DNA from: Sporobolomyces roseus
Taxonomy: Eukaryota > Basidiomycota > Microbotryomycetes > Sporidiobolales > Sporidiobolaceae
Assembly (NCBI GenBank): GCA_016617785.1
Contig: JADILM010000007.1
Coordinates: forward strand, 62,001 to 126,000
Direction of reading: 5' to 3'
DNA length: 64,000 bases
The translations under genes and the position numbers were made by a program. Each line of letters begins with the position of its first letter. The first letter of the stretch is position 1. The notes under the pieces were generated by a model, which was not told the DNA's origin, ran no database searches, and saw only the letters and a program-made list of their open reading frames with translations. This document shows, piece by piece, positions 9,716 through 22,222 of this stretch.

Positions 9716-12700
9716 CTACAGTTCATCATCGTAATCACCTAGACAGAACAAAGGGGCGTGTCAGTACATGTTGATGAGTCATGAATAGAGACAGTCAAGC
9801 TCACCTAGGAGTTCTGCATCCATCGCATCATCCAATCTCACTGTTCGATACCCACTTCTCGAATTCCTCCGCAGCCTCTCACTCAAGTAAGGAATCTCTA
9901 CATCCTTCGCCCACGCCACGACAGCTCCCACTACTCCTATCACGAACCAAGGGATCGAAATGAGGAGTTCTTGTACTCCCGAACGATTCCCTTCTCCTGG
10001 TTCAGGAAGACGAATTCTCCCTTTTCCACCTCTCCTCCTCGTCCACCAAACTGCGGCGAGAGCAGCAATACCGAAAGGTAAGACTGCGATCGTCGTCCAG
10101 AAGATGCCTCCTCGAGTCTTGTTTCCTGGACAGACATGAGCGTTTCCTCGATCGAGTGCGAGTCCTCCTTCGCATTGAGAGTGAGGGATCTTGCGATACG
10201 GTGTTCGATCATACCAGAACGGTTGGTCCCATGTACAGGTTTGATCGGCTTCGAGAGGTCGAGCTCCAGGGAAGAGAACGCACTCTCCCTTGGCGTCGAG
10301 TTTGTAGTTGAACTCGCTGTGTTTTGACGACAGTGAGCTAAGAGCGCAGGAGAGTAGCGACAAAGGGAGACTTACCACTCGAAGTCTTGTCTCGTACAAG
10401 CGCAATGCTTCTGGATCTTCGCAGGTTGAGGAAGACGTTCTCCGACGAAACAGTTTCGATCTCGAATTCGACGATGGTAGAAAGTCTAAGGTCGTACAGT
10501 CAGTCTCTAATTGAATGGTCTATGAGTAGGAGTTGTAGCTTACCTGCATACCGAAGAGACAAGGTTCATCTCTAGATTCACTGGGAGTCCAAAGTTCGAA
10601 ATCGTCTCGATCGGGGTGAGCGACATCGAGTTTACCTGTGAGAGACCGAAGTTCAGCAAAAGGAGCTCGCTGCAATGCTGATCGAACGTCACTCACACTT
10701 CATGTTTGTGACAGAAGAGAAGTCGAGGTGAATAGCGACAGTAGATTCAGGTCGATCAGGTTTGGTACCGAATAGGATGAATTTTCGACTCGTATCCATC
10801 GGAACAGTGACGATACTCTTGACTCGAATCGATTCACCGAAATTGTAATCTTGCCAGCTGAGTCCTTCGTTGAGAGTGTAAGTAACGTGATCGGTCGAGT
10901 CTTCGTCGTTTGCGAGAATGAGAATCGATCCTTGATCTCCGTATTCCCAAACATGGGCATCCTTGTGAACTTCTTCCCAGGTGAAACCTCCATCTCGAGT
11001 GAGGAAAGTATCGGAATCGGTGTAGGGAAGGAGATGTTCTCCGACGTTTCCGACTGCCAACATCAAACCAACTGCTGAAGGAGAAGAGTAGGTCGCTCGA
11101 GGATCTCTTCGTTCGGTGTATCCGTGGATGTGCAACGTGCAGCGCTGTGAGATGAATACGACGACCACTCAGCGATGTGAAGGAGCGAGAAGCTGAAGAT
11201 TCGAACTCACAGCTGAAGTACAATCGTAAGTTCTTCCGAGAGCATCTTTCGCAGGAGGATTCATCGGTTTCCACCTTCCTCCATCGTTGTGAGTGATCCT
11301 AGTCTGAAGCTTCTTGTTACTAGAGAGAGCGGCTTCTTCCGGGTTCGAAACGACGTTGATGACTGCGATACCGTCGAGACCGATCATTTTCTCGAAATCG
11401 ACGAAACCCTTTCCGTTTCGGTTGACGTATTCGAGTGAAGGAGAGTAGTAGGTTCCGTTCGAGTTTGACTTGAAGAGAGTACCCCATTCACTGCCAACAT
11501 CGGGATGAGTCGTGACATGAAGGAAGATCGAGTCGGTCGTCGATTCGAGAACGGTGTAAGCCTGTTTCGAATGCAAGAATCAGCTACTGGCTCAACAAGC
11601 AAGGAAGATAGAATGGCCCACCTGGTTCTCGAGTTGCATATTAGGAGGGAAACGAGCGAGAGCGAAAGTTTTGCCATCGAGCGAAACTTCGAGACCGATT
11701 GCTCTCGAGTTTTGAGCCATCTGACGATATCGCAAGTTGGGTCAGCACTGAACCAGATTCGAAGTGAAGTGAAAGAGGATTTGTAGACTCACCTCTGCGA
11801 CGACCATGTACTCTTCGAAAGTAGCGAATCCGACAATTTGTTCAAAGACGGTTTTCTTGTTCGCGTAGAAATAATCTCCTTCGACGAGTTGGAGAGGATT
11901 GTTGTTGGCAAAGACCGCTCTTTGAGAGCCCTTCTTATCCCTATAACTCTCGCAGAAGATGATCTTCTCATCGACCTTTAGTTTCTTGTCCCTCGCCCAA
12001 CTGCAAACCCTCACATACTCCTCAAACTTCAACCAATCTTTCCCATTGTTCTTCGTATACCATGCTACGGCTCTGCATTGACTCTCATCTCCTGATCCGC
12101 ACCCTTCTTGTCCAGTCCAAATCAACCAATCTTCTCGAAGAGGATGGAAATCGAGTAATGGAATTCCGAAACCGTTGGGATCTCCAGGAGCTTTGAACGT
12201 CCTCCAGTTCGATCCTTTGTCGGTAGAGTAGTGAACGTCGCGAGATTCGGTGATGAGAAAAGCGCGATCTCGAGCGTAGGCGTGCATGGTCATCGCGACG
12301 ATGTGAGCGTTCGGGATGGGTTCGTTCCAGCTGAATCCTTCATTCGGTGATTGCCAGACTTTGTTCTTACTCGTAAAGGCGAGAATAGTCTGTGAACTTG
12401 GCGACTTCGCTCAGTAAAGCCTCTTGATCAAAACTGAGGGATCTGCTTGACTCACGTGAGAATCTCCAAAGTAGCTTTGATCGAGTACGAGACCAGGGAA
12501 GGTGAACTGTGAAGTACGGATTCTTCATGAGTCCATGCTCGCCATAATCATGAAAACTGAGTGCTCACCGATTGATGAGAAACCAAACCTGGATTCTCTT
12601 TCCCAGCATGACAAGGTTTCATCCTCAACGTATCCTTCTTGATCCCTCTCATCGCATCACAAGTGTTTCCAGGAATCAATCGGAACCCTGATGAACCCAG

Positions 12701-15521
12701 GAATTGTTCTCCATCTTTTCGACATTGACCTTTAGGAATCGATTCGGGTCCGACAGGGATACAGTTGCCCATTCCGTCGGGAGCGAAGTTATAATCACTG
12801 TGTGCCGACGACCTTCAACACTCGGACCAGAAGAAGCGAGTGATGATAGCGAAATAAGGCGCACCATTCATAGTCTTCATCATCACAAGGACAATTCTCT
12901 TCTCTCCCAACCGGATCATTCCATTTATCCGCGACGACACAATCGGCATCAGGTTTCCTCCTAGTGAACCACTGTTTGTGACCCATCAAACAATCCGCTT
13001 CACCTCCCTTCCCAATCTTCCTAGCATACCATTTCTCCATATCTGAATCTTGACATTTCCTTTTCTTGAGCGATTCGAAATCGATGTGAACTACGATGTG
13101 ACGCTCTCCTGCTGAACCTTTCTTGTCGGATCGACGAGTGAGGGTACCGAGTAAGAGGAATTTGAGAGAAGTCGAATCGGGAACGGTCGTGAGAAGTCGT
13201 GCTCGAAGTTTGACTCCTAGGTCGAACTCATACCTACGCAAACTCGCTCCTTACATCAGTCATGTAACCCCAACATAAGCAAGGAATGAAGCGTACCAAG
13301 TTTTACCCATATCGAAAGAATACTTGAGTTCATCGGTAGGTTCCTCATCTTCGATCATAACCAGTACACTTCCTTGATCTCCAAACTCGTACTTCTTCGC
13401 ACCATCATCAACCATTCTCCAACTGACTCCATTATCAATCGACAAGAATGTGTCACATTCGTCGTAAGCGAGGAGGTGGGAACCGATTGATCCAACTCCC
13501 ATCAAGAGTCCAGGAGCGGTCGAAGAAAAGACTCGTCCGTAGTTGTGAGGTTGTGTGACCGAGTGAAGGTGAAGTGAACAGGATTCCTGGAGATGGAAAC
13601 AGGACTCAGTCAAAAGTTCGTGAAGAGAGGGTTCTAGAAAGAGTGCAGAACTAACGAGATCTTCCGTATCACACTTGATCTTTCTACCTTCACTATCCGT
13701 CGAAGGTGCCTTGATCAAGTTCCATCGACCACCTGTACTTTGGAGAGATCAGTACGTACGCTCGAGACAGTCAGAAAGAGAGAGAGAGAGAGAGTGTGTA
13801 TTTCTAACTGACCATCATCGAAAGTGATTTTAGTTTTCAATTCCTTCTCTTGACCCGCCTCTACTCCCTCGATATTACTAACCGTATTAATAACCGCTAC
13901 TCCCTCGACTCCCAAAACTTTCTCAAAATCGACGATCCCCATTTTATTCCTATTAGTCCCTTCCAAACTCCTAACGAAATAAGTTCCATTCGAATTACTG
14001 GTGAAGAGTGTACCGGATGAAGAAGTAGGTGAAGAGTTGACGTCGATGAGTAAAGAGTGTTCAGTCGATTCAACGATTGTATAAGCGTTTTCGGTTAATC
14101 CATGACCATGAGGGAATTGAGCACGACTCCAATTCAACCCGTCCTCACTAACATACAACAACATTTCACCACCATTTCCCCCGTTTGATCCACTTCCAGA
14201 CATGGGTTTCAAAGCAGTAACTAAATATTTCTGTACTCCACCAATTCCGACGATTCCTCTCGCCTCTTTCCCAATTCCCAAATCGACGTAATTGTTCTCT
14301 TTCTCGAAGAAATCGGTTGAACTGTAGAGTCGAGATTCTTTGAGGGATCGAGGAGAGGAGGAGAGGAGGGATTTGACTGCGTCTTCGAGAGAGGAGGAAG
14401 AGGTGGATGAGGAAGGGGGTTCGTAGGCTGCACAGTAGATCAAAGAGGTCGCGATAGAAGGAGAGTTGAACTGTTTCTTGTCGTGTGCGAAAATGCAGCG
14501 CGTTGTGAAGGAGAGTAAGAGTCGAGGATCTGATGCGAATGCATCTTTCGTATAAAACGTCTAAACATTCGCCGACGCTGGATCAGCCATTCTCTCGACG
14601 AGTGATCCAGATACTAACGAAAAGCTTACCTCATCATGACAGACTTTCCCACCCCATCCACCAGTCGACTCGCATTTTTGACCCGTGAATAAAATCCAAT
14701 CCCATTTCTTCGCATTGAATCCCAACGTGTTTGCGCTCAATGATGGTGGCAGAGGAGTTTTGAACGAAGACCAAGTTTCACCTTTGTTCATCGTTCGATA
14801 ATGAGTTGTACCAGCCGTCAAAATGAATGCCTAAAGTAAACTTTAATATGAGTTGACGCGCATTGGTAAGGAGAAAAGGGATGGTACGAGGAAAACTCAC
14901 GATTGAATTATCGTATGGGTGTTCGATGAGCATCAATGATTCACCCTTTGGTACTCCATTGATGTGATCCCACTTCTTTCCTTCGTCGGGAGATCTCAAA
15001 ATGTTGCGTCCGATTTGATCATGATACAAAACGACCTGTCATGAGAAGGGTTCGATTGTCAGCTCAGAGCCTCTCTCGTCGGGTGCTAGTATCACTCGTT
15101 GTAGAGAGTTGGGAGTTGCGAGATCTTGGGAAGGTGATGATGTGGTTTCCGATTCTCCTTCGAATCTCTCTCTTGCTTCCTCGAGATAAGCTCCAGACCA
15201 CCTCTCTCGCTCCTATATCTTATCCTGAGCTCCCCCTGCGCATCCATTCGAAGTTGATCGAGTTACGCGGCGGGGATCGTCCAACTCGCAGCACTCCCTC
15301 TTCTACACTCCGATTCGTTAGGGAAAGGGTTTGCTTACGGGACTATCCTCGAAATACATGATCCTAGAAGGTAGATTATCAAACAATGTGTGAGATAGTT
15401 GAGGTTTCTCGCCTTCTTTCGCCGCTTGAGTTGACGAGAGTAGCGATAAGAGCAAGATGAGGAGTGTCGACATGAGGAGGAGAGATGGTGGTCGATGGCG
15501 CCGTGCCATCATTGAACCCAT
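9716..15521 (-). CDS. VPS10: vacuolar protein sorting receptor Vps10 (sortilin family)
   Basis: Type I receptor that sorts carboxypeptidase Y-like cargo from the trans-Golgi to endosomes and recycles via retromer. A gene of many exons on the minus strand. The ATG at 15521 is followed by an N-terminal hydrophobic signal ([17 protein letters not shown]). Two VPS10 domains are present, with repeated Asp-box/BNR elements ([28 protein letters not shown]) and sortilin strands such as [12 protein letters not shown]. Each is followed by a Cys-rich 10CC region ([33 protein letters not shown]). A membrane segment near 10080-10030 ([16 protein letters not shown]) and a cytosolic tail with GYRTV precede the acidic end [11 protein letters not shown]. 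The last exon is tiny: exon ...GAACTCCTAG is spliced to GTGATTACGATGATGAACTGTAG, stop at 9716-9718. Reading past that splice would give a different end, so I chose the conserved acidic tail. Confidence 0.93.
13777..13794. repeat. (AG)9 microsatellite inside a VPS10 intron
   Basis: Eighteen bases of perfect AG repeat on the + strand, reading as a CT polypyrimidine tract in the transcribed direction. It lies inside an intron of VPS10, where such a tract may help define the 3' splice site. Confidence 0.85.
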
Positions 15522-16657
15522 CTTAGGAGGAGAGAGTGGAGCAGTGAGGAAGGCAAGGAAAGCGGAAGCGGTGGGGCTTATTCCGTTGTAATGGCGAGCT
15601 GTTGTATTCAATTCAAAACCAAGGACTTCACGTAAATTTTCTCTCTTTTCCTTCACTCCGTTCACTTCTTCTCACCTCAACTCAAGCGACTCGTCGACAA
15701 CTCTTTAAGTGTGTAGTAAACCTCAGCAACTACTCACAGCAGCAACCTCGACCTAGATCGCTCTCCCAAGCTGCTTCAAACTTTTTCATCAAACTTTTTC
15801 ATCAAACTTTTTTTTTCGATCTCTCTCGTTCTGTCAAACTCACCAGTCAACGCTGGAGACTACCATATACGGTTCAAGTCTGTCATTCTCGCCAGCAGCC
15901 CTCCTTTTCACCTCAACAACTTTCACCTCAAGCCTCGATTCTCCCAAGTTCAACCTCGCTCAACTCGTAAGCCTTCCTCTCCCTCTCCGTTACCTGATCG
16001 AATAAAGGAAAAGAAAGGAATGGGGGAAGTTGCCAGAGATTATAAAACTATATCGTATACATTAGCATGTTAGACTGCATAACGCGAGTCTAAACCATTC
16101 GTATTGATGATAAGATATTTGCACGTCAGGATGAGGCACATCATTTCACCATTTGGGAGATTCGAAGGAGGGATCAGCTTGGATTTGAGAAGAAGAAAAT
16201 GAGAACTGACCATTTTACGTTTGACTCTTTTCATAGGTTCACACAACTTCGACTCGGTATCGACTGTGCATCTCGATTAGATCGGATCGGACTTATGTCG
16301 TATACGTTTGCTTCGATGGAGAAATGAAATCTCATCCCGTTCAGACTCATTCTTTTCTCGATTCTCGTACCTTGTCCTACACTCGTGAAAATCTCTATGA
16401 GTTGTAGCTCAGCGATGCGTCCGGTTCTCTGTGTCGTAGAGCTGCGTCTTGTAGGTACCTTGACAAGTCGTTGCGGAAAGAAATCGAAGAAGAGAGAAGC
16501 AGCTCGAGGCGAGCAGCTCGAGGGAAGATCAGAGGGAAACACAAACGATCACATTTGACAACCCCAAGGGTGAACGACGGAGAATAAGAGAGTCTGGGTC
16601 AAGCTAACCAAGGAGAAGCAAAGAGGATACGAGAGTTCGAAAAGAATGAGAAAAAAG
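15522..16657. other. long intergenic region, no gene recognised
   Basis: 1.1 kb between the VPS10 start codon and the 3' end of the zinc-finger gene. Open frames here lack ATG starts or recognisable domains. The part next to VPS10 is CT rich and probably holds its promoter and 5' UTR. A small tandem repeat sits at 15778-15812. The 16000-16650 part is AT-richer and may include the 3' UTR of the zinc-finger gene. Confidence 0.45.
15778..15812 (+). repeat. 13-bp tandem repeat, about 2.7 copies
   Basis: Unit AAACTTTTTCATC is repeated perfectly twice (15778-15790, 15791-15803), followed by AAACTTTTT and further Ts. It lies about 260 bp upstream of the VPS10 ATG, so it falls in the likely promoter or leader of that gene. 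Confidence 0.85.
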
Positions 16658-18197
16658 CTAGAAACGACGGTTCATCTTCCTTTCCCACTCTGCCTTGTCG
16701 ATCCCATGCAGAGCTGCGGTACGGTGAGAGATTGAGGCTTGAGGTCTGGTAGCTCCGGTAGCAGGAAACTTGCGCTCTTCGAAAGATCCGTCTGCGAAAA
16801 CGTGAAAGTATCGACCAGTGAAGGGCATGTACTCGACGAAGAGCCTGTTGTGTTCGTGTTCACTCTACAGGCGTTCATTATAGCGTCAGTCAAGTCGATC
16901 ATTGTATAATGAAGGATGAAGGAAAGAATGATTGATAGCATACCTTGAGAAACGGGTAAAGTATTCCATTCTTGAAATTCTTCACCTTCTCGTCAATCTC
17001 TTGCAGTTCCTTGCCGGCTTGGATGAAATGGTGGTCATCATAGCTGATCATGAAACGTCCCCATTCAGCCTTTACGAGAGCTTGGATTTGATTCTGCGTG
17101 CAGTGAGTGCGAGACAGACTGATCAGCGTAATCGCCAAGTCTCGTTATCTGCGAGACTCACCTTCCTCCTGTGATCCAGATGAGCCTGTTCCTGAGCAGC
17201 ATCTCGAGCTGGAGCTGTCGAGGGTCCCGGAGCAGGAGGCTTCGAAAATGAAAATACTTCGTTAGCATGAGAGAAAAACCGAAAGCGAATCAACAAGTTA
17301 CTCACTTCCTCGTCGCGAGCCGACTCCTTCTCCGAGCTGTACGCTTCTTCATCCGAGTTTTCGTGCGCACTCCCGGTCTCAAGCTCGTTTCCAGATTCTT
17401 CGTTTTCTTCATGCTCCGATTGAGGACCTCGAGGAACTGCTGACTGTCGATGATGACCCTCGTTTCCTGATGAGTGAACAGCACTTGTGAGCTGACGACG
17501 AGGAGCTGGGACCAATTCCTTGCCGATTCTGACCGGAGGAATCTAAAAAATGGATAAGGTTCAGCTTTGTTTCATCGCATGGCCAGAATCCGCTCACCTC
17601 GGGGTCGTAGTCAAACCCCCACGTCTCCCGATTCCAATTGCGTCCAGCGAGATCACGCTCCCTTACTCGATCTCTCGGAGCTGGGCACGCCTTAAGCTTC
17701 GCACCCTCGTGATATAAATATAGAGCACCCCTGTTGAAACCAAAGTCATCAGCAAAGCGGCAAATAACAGGCCTGGAGCACTGAGCTCACAAAGTGCTGA
17801 ACCAAGCGATGCCGCAGTCGTCGCAACAGTGTATCTTCTTCGGTCCTTCGACGTGAACTCGATCTTCGTGTCGATTGACATCCTGAAACGTAAACATGTT
17901 CAGTCACCATTGTCCCGCTCTGACACTCTTTAACTTACAGCTAAGAGCTCATGGTGAAAGTCGCAGTATCGACAATATATCTGAGGTAGCGTTCCGAGAT
18001 GACGTGCTACATGCCTTTTGATGTTCTGCGAGAGTGCAAAGAAAGGACACTGAGCAGTATTGAGTTCCGGACGAGAGCTGCGTCGGATCGAAGAAAGTAC
18101 GCACTGTTTGACTCATGCCGAGCACGACAGGGCGCAAGCAACCCTCCCAATTGCAATGATGCGTATTCTTGTCGACTTTGTGATACGGCGGGTCCAT
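16658..18197 (-). CDS. C2H2-type zinc-finger protein
   Basis: Multi-exon minus-strand gene from ATG 18197 (MDPPYHKVDKNTHHC) to TAG at 16658-16660. The N-terminus holds finger-like motifs. The first is HHCNWEGC followed across a splice by NIKRHVARHLG (C-x4-C ... H-x3-H). The second is IYCRYCDFHHELL followed by VNRHEDRVH (C-x2-C ... H-x4-H). A degenerate third follows (HCCDDCGIAWF). The middle is acidic and Ser/Glu-rich (GNELETGSAHENSDEEAYSS). The C-terminal exons (FVEYMPFTGRYFHVFADGSF and on to KAEWERKMNRRF) look folded but unfamiliar. A DNA-binding role is possible, but the fingers are spaced irregularly. I do not recognise a specific orthologue. Confidence 0.7.
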
Positions 18198-19199
18198 GAT
18201 CAATTGGCTGACTGAATATGACCTTGGACGAGAAGCTCGTGAGTACTCGTGAGTGAAGGAGAGACGAAGAGAAGAGACAGACGTACGATGGTCGCCACTT
18301 CCAACTATGCCGCGGTGGAGCGGTAAGAGAACGAGATAGGAGGTTCGGAGGTAGCCCGGTCTGGCTTCTCCCGAGTATTCTCCTATTGTCCGGTACGACC
18401 AGCGCAAGTCAGGAGACACTCGAAACCCACTTGAGTCCTTCCAATCCCACTCTCATGTTGGAACAGCTTCTTAGCGCGATAACCCTCCTAGATAGGAAGC
18501 CTTGTTCAAGTTGATCTCGATAGCGGTGCTTGGTCTTGCTTGTCGGAAGAGCAAACGAGGTGCTGATTCTTGCAAGGACGAGGCGAGAAGCGAAGCTTTG
18601 CCTCCTAAACTGGTCTCGAGATCTTCGAGAGATCCTAGAGAGAGCGTGCGCAAAGGAGCAGACACTGAGCATAGTCGACGGATGTGATTTGAGGTCGAGC
18701 GAAGCTAGAGTTGAGAACGAAAGCGAGGGCGAAGAGCGATCGAAGCGAAGTTTTGGACGAGAGCGAAGCGTCGATTCCTTATGAGCAGTCTCTGGCTCTG
18801 TGAAAGGAACTTGCGGTAGCACCTACGAAGTCAGAAGGAGCAAAAGCACAGTTTGGCTCCTCACTAGGAAGCGGAATCGGGGAAAAGAGTGAAAAAACAG
18901 ACTCACGAAAGAGCCCCGCCGAGCTCGCTGATGTCCGACTCCATTCCCCTCTTGTCTCTTCAGCTGACCCTCGATAGCATCCAATAAAGCAGAACGAGAC
19001 AGAGAAGTTGACGGATGAGACTTGAGGTAATCAGAGAGGGAAGAGCGAGGAAGAGCTGTAAGAGTCGTCAAGCGCGCTTGGAGTATTTATAAGGCAGTCT
19101 TGATGCCTCCTGAGCGAGTCCAGCGAGCTCTAGTGAAGTATATAGATCAAACCTCGCGGTTTCCTTTTTTGCTCCCTTTTCCCTTTCGCTCCTCACCAA
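18198..19199. other. divergent intergenic region between zinc-finger gene and carrier
   Basis: 1.0 kb between two outward-facing start codons. Minus-strand frames at 18409-18822 and 18823-19071 can be joined through a GTGAGT...GTAG intron into about 200 residues, but there is no ATG at the 5' end and the sequence is Ser/Arg/Leu rich with no domain, so I do not call a gene. A TATA-like TATTTATAA lies at 19084-19092. Confidence 0.4.
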
Positions 19200-20910
19200 A
19201 TGTCCTCTGCTTCTGCCGCTGATGAGCCAGGACCCATCTCACCAGCTCTTGATTTCTTTGCGGGAACTATAGCAGGTGAGCTCTTCCTCCTTTCTTCTTT
19301 CCTCTCCTCCCCACTCCCCACTCCCTCTCCTTCCTCCTCTCCCCTTTAAGAAGAGCTACTGACGTCTCGAGCACAACCACAGGTGTAGCTAGTCTATTGA
19401 CAGGTCACCCTTTCGATACGAGTGAGTTATATTTCCCCTCTCACTCTCTTCAAAGGGAAGAATCATTCAACGGCTAACCGAAACCTCCTTTGAGGGAAAA
19501 CAGTCAAAGTACGACTACAAACTCAACCTACCACTACTTTCGTACCTTCCTTCTCACCGGCTTTGGCGGGAGGCGGAGCGGTCGATTTGGGGAGAGAAGG
19601 GAAAAGGTACAATAGTGCATGGCATGCTTGCACGAGGATCGTAAAGGAGGAAGGCGTAAGCTCCTTGTAGTACCCAGCCTTTGATGAACGAGAGCTGATC
19701 ACAAGTGGGGGTTGTTCAGTTCAAGGGATTATACAAAGGTGTCGTGAGTTTTTCGCAACAAATCGAATCCGTTCTGCTTGGTCCCGCTCCACCGTTCTCT
19801 CAGCTGACGACGTCGTATCCCTCATATCGTCTAGACCTCTCCAATGGTGCGCTTTTGTCCTCTCTCCATTTCATGTCAGTCATCGCTTAGCTAACGACTG
19901 TTTTCCTGCGATCTCCCCTCGTACAGCTAGGTATAGCACTAATGAACGCCTCGGTATTCACCTCTTACAAGTACACAATGTCACAATTCCTCCTCTCGAG
20001 TCCAGATCAAGAACCAACGCTCGCACAGATCACGATCGCAGGTTCAATCAGTGGAATCTTCACTTCGCGCGCTGCTTCTCTCCTCTCACCTCCTTCCTAA
20101 CCAGTACTGATGTCCTGAGGAAGCTCCACAGAGTGATCACAACACCAATAGAACGACTCAAGATTCTCCAACAATCGCATTCCTCGCATTCCCCCTCTCA
20201 ACCCTCCTTGATCTGTCTCATCCGCTCTCACTCCCTTAAATCCCTCTATCGCGGTTTCGTCCCAACTCTCATGAGAGATACAGCTTACGGTCCTTATTTC
20301 CTCATGTACGAATACATAGTTCGAGGGGGTTCATTTGGGATTTTGGGGGATCGAGAGGAGGGGAGGAGGAGGGTGAGAGGTGATTTGAGGGAGGAGGTGG
20401 ATAGTGAGCTGTGGGGGGACGCGAAGGGGGAAGCGAATAGTACGGGAAGGATATTGGTTGCGGGTGGATTAGCGGGAATTGTTGGGTGGGGTATCACGTG
20501 AGTTCGAACGAGCGAACTCGCATCAGAATGCTCTTGAGTGTAGGCTGTATCGTACTGATGCGAACTCTTCATCGACTCGCAGGTTCCCAATCGATGTCGT
20601 CAAAACGAAGATGCAATCCACCTCCTTGCCTCTCCCATCCTCTTCGTCACCGAAATCCCTTTCGACTCCACCGATACCCCACCCGTACAAGACGCTTAGA
20701 TCGACGTTCAAATCAGCTTATCAAGAAGGAGGTTACAGAGTTTTCGTTGCTGGATTAGGTCCAACTCTAGTCAGAAGCGTTCCCGTCAATATGGTGAGGC
20801 TTCTCTTCTCAACGCGTCCACACCCTCGTCGAGAGCTGCACTGATGTAGGGGTAACATGCTTCAGGTCACTTTCGCAGTTTTCGAATTGGTCGTTTCGAC
20901 TTTCCGATAG
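19200..20910 (+). CDS. mitochondrial carrier family (SLC25) protein
   Basis: Inner-membrane metabolite carrier with three tandem modules. ATG at 19200 (MSSASAADEPGPISPALDFF); five or more short introns; TAG at 20908-20910. The three carrier signatures are HPFDTVKVRLQ, TPIERLKILQQ and FPIDVVKTKMQ, each followed by a Gly-rich loop and a GLYKG/SLYRG/VFVAG-type motif. Gly-rich odd-numbered helices are seen (FFAGTIAGVASLLTG, ILVAGGLAGIVGWGITF). The second signature (TPIERLK) resembles carnitine/acylcarnitine and related basic amino acid carriers, so a Crc1-like or SLC25A29-like substrate is possible, but the sequence alone does not decide. A Ser/Pro-rich insert follows the third signature. Confidence 0.85.
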
Positions 20911-21347
20911 GATCAACCTTCGCGGCTTTGGATCGTCCTTCAGTCTTCTGGTCACGTGTTCTCGTCTTGTTGCATATTGTACGCACCAACTCAAACATTG
21001 CTGTATTTCTCAAGGCAGAACTGATTGATTTTCTCCGTTGCTAGATATCTCTTCTCGTCGTTCCCCTTATACCAGCTGTACCCTATTTATCTGTAGATAT
21101 CCCTCCTTCCGACGTATCTATTCGCTCGCAAAGACACTCGCAACACTGCAATTCCCGAATCTTCTCGTTCAGTCCGAACGAATAAGCTAATCGTTTCGAC
21201 AATTTTTCTTTCGCTCAACTCGGCTCCTTGATTCTCGCACACTCCGTCACAGCTCGTACGATACAGATTACATATACAGAAATCTATCTACAACCTCAAG
21301 CCTGAACAGTCCAGCTGCCTTCTGCATCTCGAACCCGACCCGACAGC
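20911..21347. other. convergent 3' intergenic region
   Basis: 437 bp between the carrier stop and the stop of the third GPI-type gene. No coding signal found. Confidence 0.4.
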
Positions 21348-22222
21348 TCAAATCGTCAAGAGACCTATAGCAAACGTCAAGAATAGGCTACTTGCTACAC
21401 CTTTCACGGCGAGAGAAGCGGTTCCACTGTGCTCGTCGTGTATCGCCGAGGGGGATGGGACGAGTGCTGAGGGAGTTGAAGTAGGAGTTGCGGAGGCAGC
21501 GAGGATCGCGAGGGTCGAACTTGCGGTGTTGCAGAAGGAAGAGAAGTCTACCATTCGGTCAAGATACTCTGACGATTAGCTTGAATCGAGGGCAGAAGGG
21601 ACAGTGAAGAAAGACGTACGGTTTGCGTTGACTTTGACGGAATTCGAAGAGATACCTTTTCATCGAGTTGAGCGGTAACGTCAGTTGTCTTGCCTTCTCC
21701 ACTATTCAGTAGAGGACGAGTGACTTACAGTCAGTGCAAGCGTTCATGACTTCGAGACTCGAAGCTGAACAGATGCAAGTAGCGATAGCAGTCGAATCGT
21801 CCAACTCGCTACAAGTCTACTCTCCTCAAACCTTGGTCAGTCTCGACTCTCTCCGATACAAAGATAAATCGTTGCTCACCTTGGCGAAGTGGATGAATCC
21901 AGCGCAAGTTCCATTCGAAGAACAAACCCCTTGACCTCGCACAGCTTTCGAGGCGGAATTGGCGAGGGATAGCACAGAGCTCTCAAGTGCTGCTGCAGCC
22001 GAGTCGAGTGTTGAAGAGCCGCGAGGGAAAAGATGTAATGAAGAGGAAGAGGGGAAGGCGGCGGTCGGCGCAATGGAATGAGGGGGTAAATCGTTGCCCT
22101 GTGCGAATGAGAGGGAGAAGAGTGCTGTCAAATCATCTTCGCGTCAGTTCAAGTCGCTTGTCAAAGAGTTAGAGAATGAACGAACCTGTGAGAGCGAGTA
22201 AGGAGGAGGAGAAGGAGCGCAT
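21348..22222 (-). CDS. small secreted Cys-rich GPI-anchor-type protein (copy 3, diverged)
   Basis: Five-exon minus-strand model: 22222-22186, 22124-21880, 21816 to about 21731, a short fourth exon near 21695-21650, and a last exon ending at 21348. The exon 1/2 junction gives a signal peptide (MRSFSSSLLALTALFSLSFA). The Cys core reads C-x5-C-x9-C-x11-C-x-C-x10-C-x2-C, exactly the spacing of the protein at 3232-4140, although the residues between differ strongly (GVCSSNGTCAGF, ATCICSASS). A late Cys (DFSSFC), a Ser/Thr/Pro stretch and a hydrophobic GPI-type end (ASSLFLTFAIGLLTI) follow. The last splice junction is uncertain. The first intron sits at the same place and phase as in copy 1, supporting common ancestry. 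Function unknown; probably surface-displayed. Confidence 0.65.

Noticed and set aside
15602..15970. 122-codon + strand frame upstream of VPS10.
   Set aside because: No ATG start and low-complexity composition; part of it translates the 13-bp repeat. More likely promoter and leader sequence.
18409..19071. Two minus-strand frames that can be joined by a GTGAGT...GTAG intron; both contain LKSHPST.
   Set aside because: The 5' frame has no ATG (it begins at TTG), composition is Ser/Arg low complexity, and the region is the natural divergent promoter of two real genes. The repeated heptapeptide is probably chance.
3232..22222. CFEM domain as identity for the GPI-type proteins.
   Set aside because: Only the CxC element matches; the spacing of the other cysteines and the missing Asp after CxC do not fit.
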